From SIG440 sp045648175 (GTDB lineage: Bacteria; Bacillota; Clostridia; Monoglobales; Monoglobaceae): a DNA stretch of 62,125 bases. Position numbers and translations under genes: made by a program. This document shows positions 59,118 to 62,125 of the stretch, one piece after another. Location of the stretch: NCBI GenBank assembly GCA_045648175.1, contig JAZRNN010000085.1, forward strand, positions 1-62,125. Reading direction: 5' to 3'. The notes below the pieces were generated by a model, which did not search any database, had not been told where the DNA came from, and worked only from the letters and a program-made list of their open reading frames with translations. The first letter of the stretch is position 1; each line of letters opens with the position of its first letter.

Positions 59118-60188
59118 ATGTTTGTATCTTTCAGGCTGAGCAGAAGACTTCTTGTTGTTGCTCTTGCCGTTATTATACCGCTGGCAACACTTTCAGGCAT
59201 TTGGCATAACCATTCGGTAAAAACCGCAAAAGATGATTTGCCTCAGCCCGAAACAAGCACTAAAAGTCAAGCTAAAAAAGATTATATTAAATGGGTCGAT
59301 TTTGGCGTAACCGCCGACGCCATGCAGGCGGCATTAAAGCTTGACATTGAAAGTCAAAATACCAAAACGCCCCTTAATTGGATTGAACTTCTGGCAGTTT
59401 TAGGGGCAAAATACGGCAGCGACTTCAAACGATTTAAAAGTTCTGACCTGACCGCTCTTGCAAATCGCATAAAAGGCGGAGAACTTATGTGTGACATAAC
59501 CCGCGATATGAAATACTATCCTTACTACCATGAGGCATACTCGGCTGTTCTTTCGGAATTTGCCGGCGAATATCAGGTCCAAAAATTTGATGAAAACAAC
59601 AACCCTGTATGGGAAAAGGAATACGGGCTGAAAGCATTTTCGCCCATTGCAAAAGGCTACGGATATTCCCACTATGACGATTTTGGGGCAAGCCGCAGTT
59701 ATGGTTACAGACGGCGGCATCTTGGCCACGATATGATGGGAAGCGTCGGCACACCCATAATCGCCATAGAAAGCGGCACGGTAGAGGCAATCGGCTGGAA
59801 TCAATACGGCGGCTGGCGAATAGGCATCCGCAGTTTTGACCGAAAGAGATATTACTATTACGCACATCTGCGCAAAGACCACCCTTACCCCGAAGATTTA
59901 TCCATCGGTCACACGGTAAAAGCCGGTGATGTCATAGGATATCTTGGTATGACGGGATACAGCTCAAAAGAAAATGTCAACAACATCGACACCCCTCATC
60001 TGCATTGGGGACTACAACTTATCTTTGATGAATCACAAAAAGATGGCAACGGCGAAATATGGATTGATTGCTATGAAATTTCAAAATTCCTTGCAAAAAA
60101 TGCAAGTGCTGTCACTAAAGATGAGGGAGCAAAAGAATATCGTCGCAAATACGATTTTTTTGAAAAATCAGTTGAAAATATGGAGTAA
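59118..60188 (+). CDS. M23 family peptidase, membrane-anchored
   Basis: The 356-residue protein has an N-terminal transmembrane helix (about 8-28), a helical extracellular region and a C-terminal M23 metallopeptidase domain (about 190-310) with zinc ligands in GHDMMGSVG and DTPHLHWGLQ. This set-up is close to SpoIIQ-like and other spore or wall endopeptidases. Its next neighbour is a polysaccharide deacetylase, so both probably act on peptidoglycan, perhaps during sporulation. Confidence 0.85.
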   Translation: MFVSFRLSRRLLVVALAVIIPLATLSGIWHNHSVKTAKDDLPQPETSTKSQAKKDYIKWVDFGVTADAMQAALKLDIESQNTKTPLNWIELLAVLGAKYGSDFKRFKSSDLTALANRIKGGELMCDITRDMKYYPYYHEAYSAVLSEFAGEYQVQKFDENNNPVWEKEYGLKAFSPIAKGYGYSHYDDFGASRSYGYRRRHLGHDMMGSVGTPIIAIESGTVEAIGWNQYGGWRIGIRSFDRKRYYYYAHLRKDHPYPEDLSIGHTVKAGDVIGYLGMTGYSSKENVNNIDTPHLHWGLQLIFDESQKDGNGEIWIDCYEISKFLAKNASAVTKDEGAKEYRRKYDFFEKSVENME

Positions 60189-60219
60189 ACAAGGACTACG
60201 AAAGGCAGGCTTTATACTT

Positions 60220-61134
60220 ATGTATGTTATTAAAATGAAAACACTTATATACTATTTTGCAATTTTGGTGGTATCACTTGCAAGTATTGGCATAATCAAG
60301 CTTTATGACAACCCTACCGCGCCCGCAACTGCCATCGAAACTCCCACCGATGCCACTCCGCAAAGTTCTGCCTGGCTTGGGGACACCAAAGCTGATAAAG
60401 TTGATGTTCCAATACTGATGTATCATAATGTTTTCAGAAGCGGCAACACCCATGGCGATTATATTATAAGTGAAGCCGCCTTTGAAAAGGATTTGAAATT
60501 TCTTTCAGAAAATGGCTATACCACCATCTTTATGCAGGATTTAATCAACTATACCGAAGGCAAAAGCGATCTTCCGGCAAAGCCCGTTGTACTTACCTTT
60601 GATGACGGATATTTTAATAACTGCGCCTACGCCTTTCCTTTACTCAAAAAATACAACTCCAAGGCGGTTATTTCAATTATAGGCTACTACACCGACCTTT
60701 ACACCAAATCACCCGATGAAAATCCGTCATATTCGCACGTTACGTGGAATGACGTTAAAAATATGATGAAATCAGGATTTGTTGAATTCCAAAATCATTC
60801 CTACAACCTGCACACCACCGACAAGGGTAGAAACGGAACAAAAAAGAAAAAGGGCGAATCCCTTGCAGAATATAAATCAGTTCTCACCGATGATATCGGC
60901 AAACTGCAGGATGCATTTTTAAGCAATACAGGATATGCCCCCAACACCTTTACATATCCATTTGGCAGCGTAAGCAACGATTCCTTTGATATTATAAAGG
61001 AAATGGGCTTTAAAGCAAGTCTTTCATGCGAAAGCGGTATGAACCATATCAGTCGAGATCCCGAAGACTTATTTATGCTTAAACGATATCTTCGCACACA
61101 AAAGAAGTCGGCAGCAGATTTATTAAAAAAGTAG
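60220..61134 (+). CDS. Polysaccharide deacetylase (NodB domain)
   Basis: The 304-residue protein has an N-terminal membrane helix (about 8-27) and a NodB deacetylase domain with motif 1 TFDDGYFNN (catalytic Asp and metal Asp), motif 2 HSYNLH (metal His pair) and motif 3 YPFGSVSN. It should remove N-acetyl groups from glycan, in spore cortex or wall. I chose the ATG at 60220, 31 bases after the M23 stop, with AAAGGCAGG upstream. Confidence 0.87.
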   Translation: MYVIKMKTLIYYFAILVVSLASIGIIKLYDNPTAPATAIETPTDATPQSSAWLGDTKADKVDVPILMYHNVFRSGNTHGDYIISEAAFEKDLKFLSENGYTTIFMQDLINYTEGKSDLPAKPVVLTFDDGYFNNCAYAFPLLKKYNSKAVISIIGYYTDLYTKSPDENPSYSHVTWNDVKNMMKSGFVEFQNHSYNLHTTDKGRNGTKKKKGESLAEYKSVLTDDIGKLQDAFLSNTGYAPNTFTYPFGSVSNDSFDIIKEMGFKASLSCESGMNHISRDPEDLFMLKRYLRTQKKSAADLLKK

Positions 61135-61163
61135 AAGGGTTGAGAAGCAACCCTTCTATTTTT
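61131..61163. terminator. Bidirectional terminator
   Basis: AGAAGGGTTG and CAACCCTTCT form a 10-base-pair stem, with T-runs on both strands, between convergent units. Confidence 0.85.
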
Positions 61164-61590
61164 TATCTATAGTTTTGCTCTATGAACTCAATAATCGGTG
61201 TGGGGTCTTCAAGTCCGTGAGGATGGTGTCCACAGCCGGGCTTTAAGATTGTTTTCATATTACCGTCCTTAGCTTTGTAGTGTTCCACAAGCCACTTACC
61301 GCTTTCTTTCCAGATTACTGCCTCGTCTGCATCTCCATAGACAAGCACAATGGGAATATCATTGTCAGTGAGTTTATCCATAAAGTCTATTGGACTTCTG
61401 CGGAAAGCTATCAACGATTCAGCATCAAGGTTATAGAATTCATACATTTCTCTTGTTGTTCTTTCCTTTGTAACAGTATTGCGACCAAGACCGCACTGAC
61501 TGAGCATATTAACAGCAGGGGCATCAACATACATAACAGCAACAAGCTCGGGATACTCCTGAGTAAATCTCAGAGCCTGCAAATTTACCC
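61163..61590 (-). pseudogene. C-terminal part of an alpha/beta hydrolase
   Basis: The frame encodes about 140 residues from ALRFTQEYPELVAVMYVDAP to PGCGHHPHGLEDP, the second half of an alpha/beta hydrolase with acid (VYGDADEAV) and His (GCGHHPHGL) regions. The N-terminal half with the oxyanion strand and the nucleophile elbow is absent. At its left end the sequence changes into a MATE transporter remnant in another frame. Confidence 0.75.
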
Positions 61591-61691
61591 ACAATCACAA
61601 CGTCAGAAATATAGGGACAGCAAGCTGTCTGATTTTTTAATATCGGTCCTTCTGTAAGTTCAAAACCTTTTTTATTTCTAGTCTCTTGCAT
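61566..61691 (-). pseudogene. N-terminal remnant of a MATE efflux transporter
   Basis: The frame starts MQETRNKKGFELTEGPILKN and continues DVVIVGKFAGSE. These match the MATE start (xLTEGPILKxLL) and the end of helix 1 (VDSIVVGRFVGSE), with about twenty residues lost between them. It is joined to the hydrolase remnant within about ten bases, which looks like a deletion fusion. A promoter of good quality remains upstream. Confidence 0.6.
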
Positions 61692-61716
61692 TATATAAGT
61701 TTGGTTAATCACATTT

Positions 61717-61744
61717 ATTTTACCACTTCATCCCGTTTTGTCAA
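61717..61744 (-). promoter_or_regulatory. Promoter left in front of the MATE remnant
   Basis: TTGACA (61744-61739), 16 bases, TAAAAT (61722-61717). Confidence 0.65.
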
Positions 61745-61776
61745 CAAAAACCACCAAAATTTTAAACTTTTTTGTA

Positions 61777-61804
61777 ACCCTTTGTCGATTGGTCACATAT
61801 GATA
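61777..61804 (+). promoter_or_regulatory. Sporulation (SigE/SigK-type) promoter of cotJ
   Basis: AC (61777-61778), 17 bases, CATATGATA (61796-61804) fits the AC-N17-CATANNNTA pattern of late mother-cell sigma factors. The start would be about 40 bases before cotJA. Confidence 0.6.
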
Positions 61805-61846
61805 AACCGAGGAGTTTTTATACCCTCAGGAAAGGAATGAAAGCTT

Positions 61847-62029
61847 ATGTTTAATATGCAAACTTTTATGCCCGAAGGCTATGCATATATTCCCATACAA
61901 ATAGCAAACGACCGTAACCTTTACAGCCCGGAGATGGGACACAATCGCGGAACAATCTTCCCAACACTTGACCTTCCTCTTGGCGTTTACGGTAAACAAT
62001 CTCTTGGCAAGGAGGCAATGGACAAATGA
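61847..62029 (+). CDS. cotJA: Spore coat-associated protein CotJA
   Basis: The 60-residue protein shows the CotJA pattern: AYIPIQIANDRNLYSPEMG then RGTIFPTLDLPLGVYG. CotJA is an inner spore-coat component that works with CotJB and CotJC. AGGAAAGGA precedes the ATG. Its stop overlaps the cotJB start (ATGA). Its presence shows that the organism makes endospores. Confidence 0.88.
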   Translation: MFNMQTFMPEGYAYIPIQIANDRNLYSPEMGHNRGTIFPTLDLPLGVYGKQSLGKEAMDK

Positions 62030-62125
62030 ATGAACGCAACTCTCTTATGAAAGAAATTATGGCATACAGCTTTGCTGCTCACGAATGGAACCTGTATCTT
62101 AACACACATCCCACCGACCGTATGG
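62026..62125 (+). CDS. cotJB: Spore coat protein CotJB, partial at window end
   Basis: The first 33 codons are in the window: MNERNSLMKEIMAYSFAAHE then WNLYLNTHPTDRM, the CotJB start pattern (x-LYLDTHP). The frame runs off the right edge. Overlap with cotJA and GGAGG at 62011-62015 support co-translation. A cotJC manganese-catalase-like gene would be expected next. Confidence 0.87.
   Translation, partial: MNERNSLMKEIMAYSFAAHEWNLYLNTHPTDRM

Overview
The window reads as chromosome of an anaerobic, spore-forming member of the Firmicutes, class Clostridia, probably a gut organism. The evidence is a T-box leader on pheST, a glmS-class ribozyme, PuuR/PotABCD, WalR, a CD1247-type zinc-ribbon protein, two rubrerythrins with PerR and ferritin instead of visible catalase, and cotJA-cotJB under a sporulation-type promoter at the right edge. 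Promoters are of the SigA type (TTGACA-17-TATAAT) and many small operons run on the minus strand.

Layout. 1-1.6 kb: secreted subtilisin-like protease. 1.6-5.4 kb: T-box and pheST. 5.4-6.2 kb: a type I toxin-antitoxin-like locus, a structured RNA of 6S shape and a 57-residue ORF. 6.2-9.5 kb: M20 dipeptidase and LTA-synthase-like enzyme. 9.5-15.1 kb: trmN6-like, rsmI, two-component system and HtrA. 15.4-19.3 kb: 3D/G5 wall protein, then M23/LysM endopeptidase, WalR and RlmH with a WalR-type box upstream. 19.3-23.5 kb: Lrp regulator with aminotransferase, TatD, a membrane protein, rubrerythrin. 23.5-26.9 kb: a decay zone beside tRNA-Pro, with remnants of an IS3 transposase, an integrase, an M20 hydrolase, a LysR regulator and an FAD oxidase, interleaved with an intact EamA transporter and a histidine phosphatase.

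26.9-31.3 kb: iron alcohol dehydrogenase, glmM, nagB and a left-handed beta-helix protein. A glmS-type ribozyme sits in the leader of nagB-glmM, where glmS would be expected. This is the most striking observation: it suggests that NagB here works in the synthetic direction and feeds GlmM. 31.3-40.7 kb: truA, PBP, SEDS protein, FHA protein, parvulin, mfd, pth. 40.7-45.2 kb: an imperfect-palindrome element, then a polyamine transporter operon with fused PotC-PotD. 45.2-49.5 kb: amidohydrolase and a GntR-controlled ABC exporter. 49.5-52.3 kb: PepSY lipoprotein and a PerR/ferritin/reverse rubrerythrin/BFD-like peroxide and iron cluster. 52.3-56.6 kb: zinc-ribbon protein, efp, M24 peptidase, endonuclease IV-like protein, YqeG, YqeY and S21. 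56.7-61.2 kb: TepA, metA, CpXC protein, M23 peptidase, polysaccharide deacetylase. 61.2-62.1 kb: a fused pair of gene remnants and the start of the cotJ operon.

Functionally the window is dominated by envelope building and remodelling (amino-sugar supply, SEDS/PBP pair, wall hydrolases, WalR, LTA-synthase-like enzyme), translation and RNA modification, and oxidative-stress defence. All family calls rest on motifs read by eye; no database search was run.
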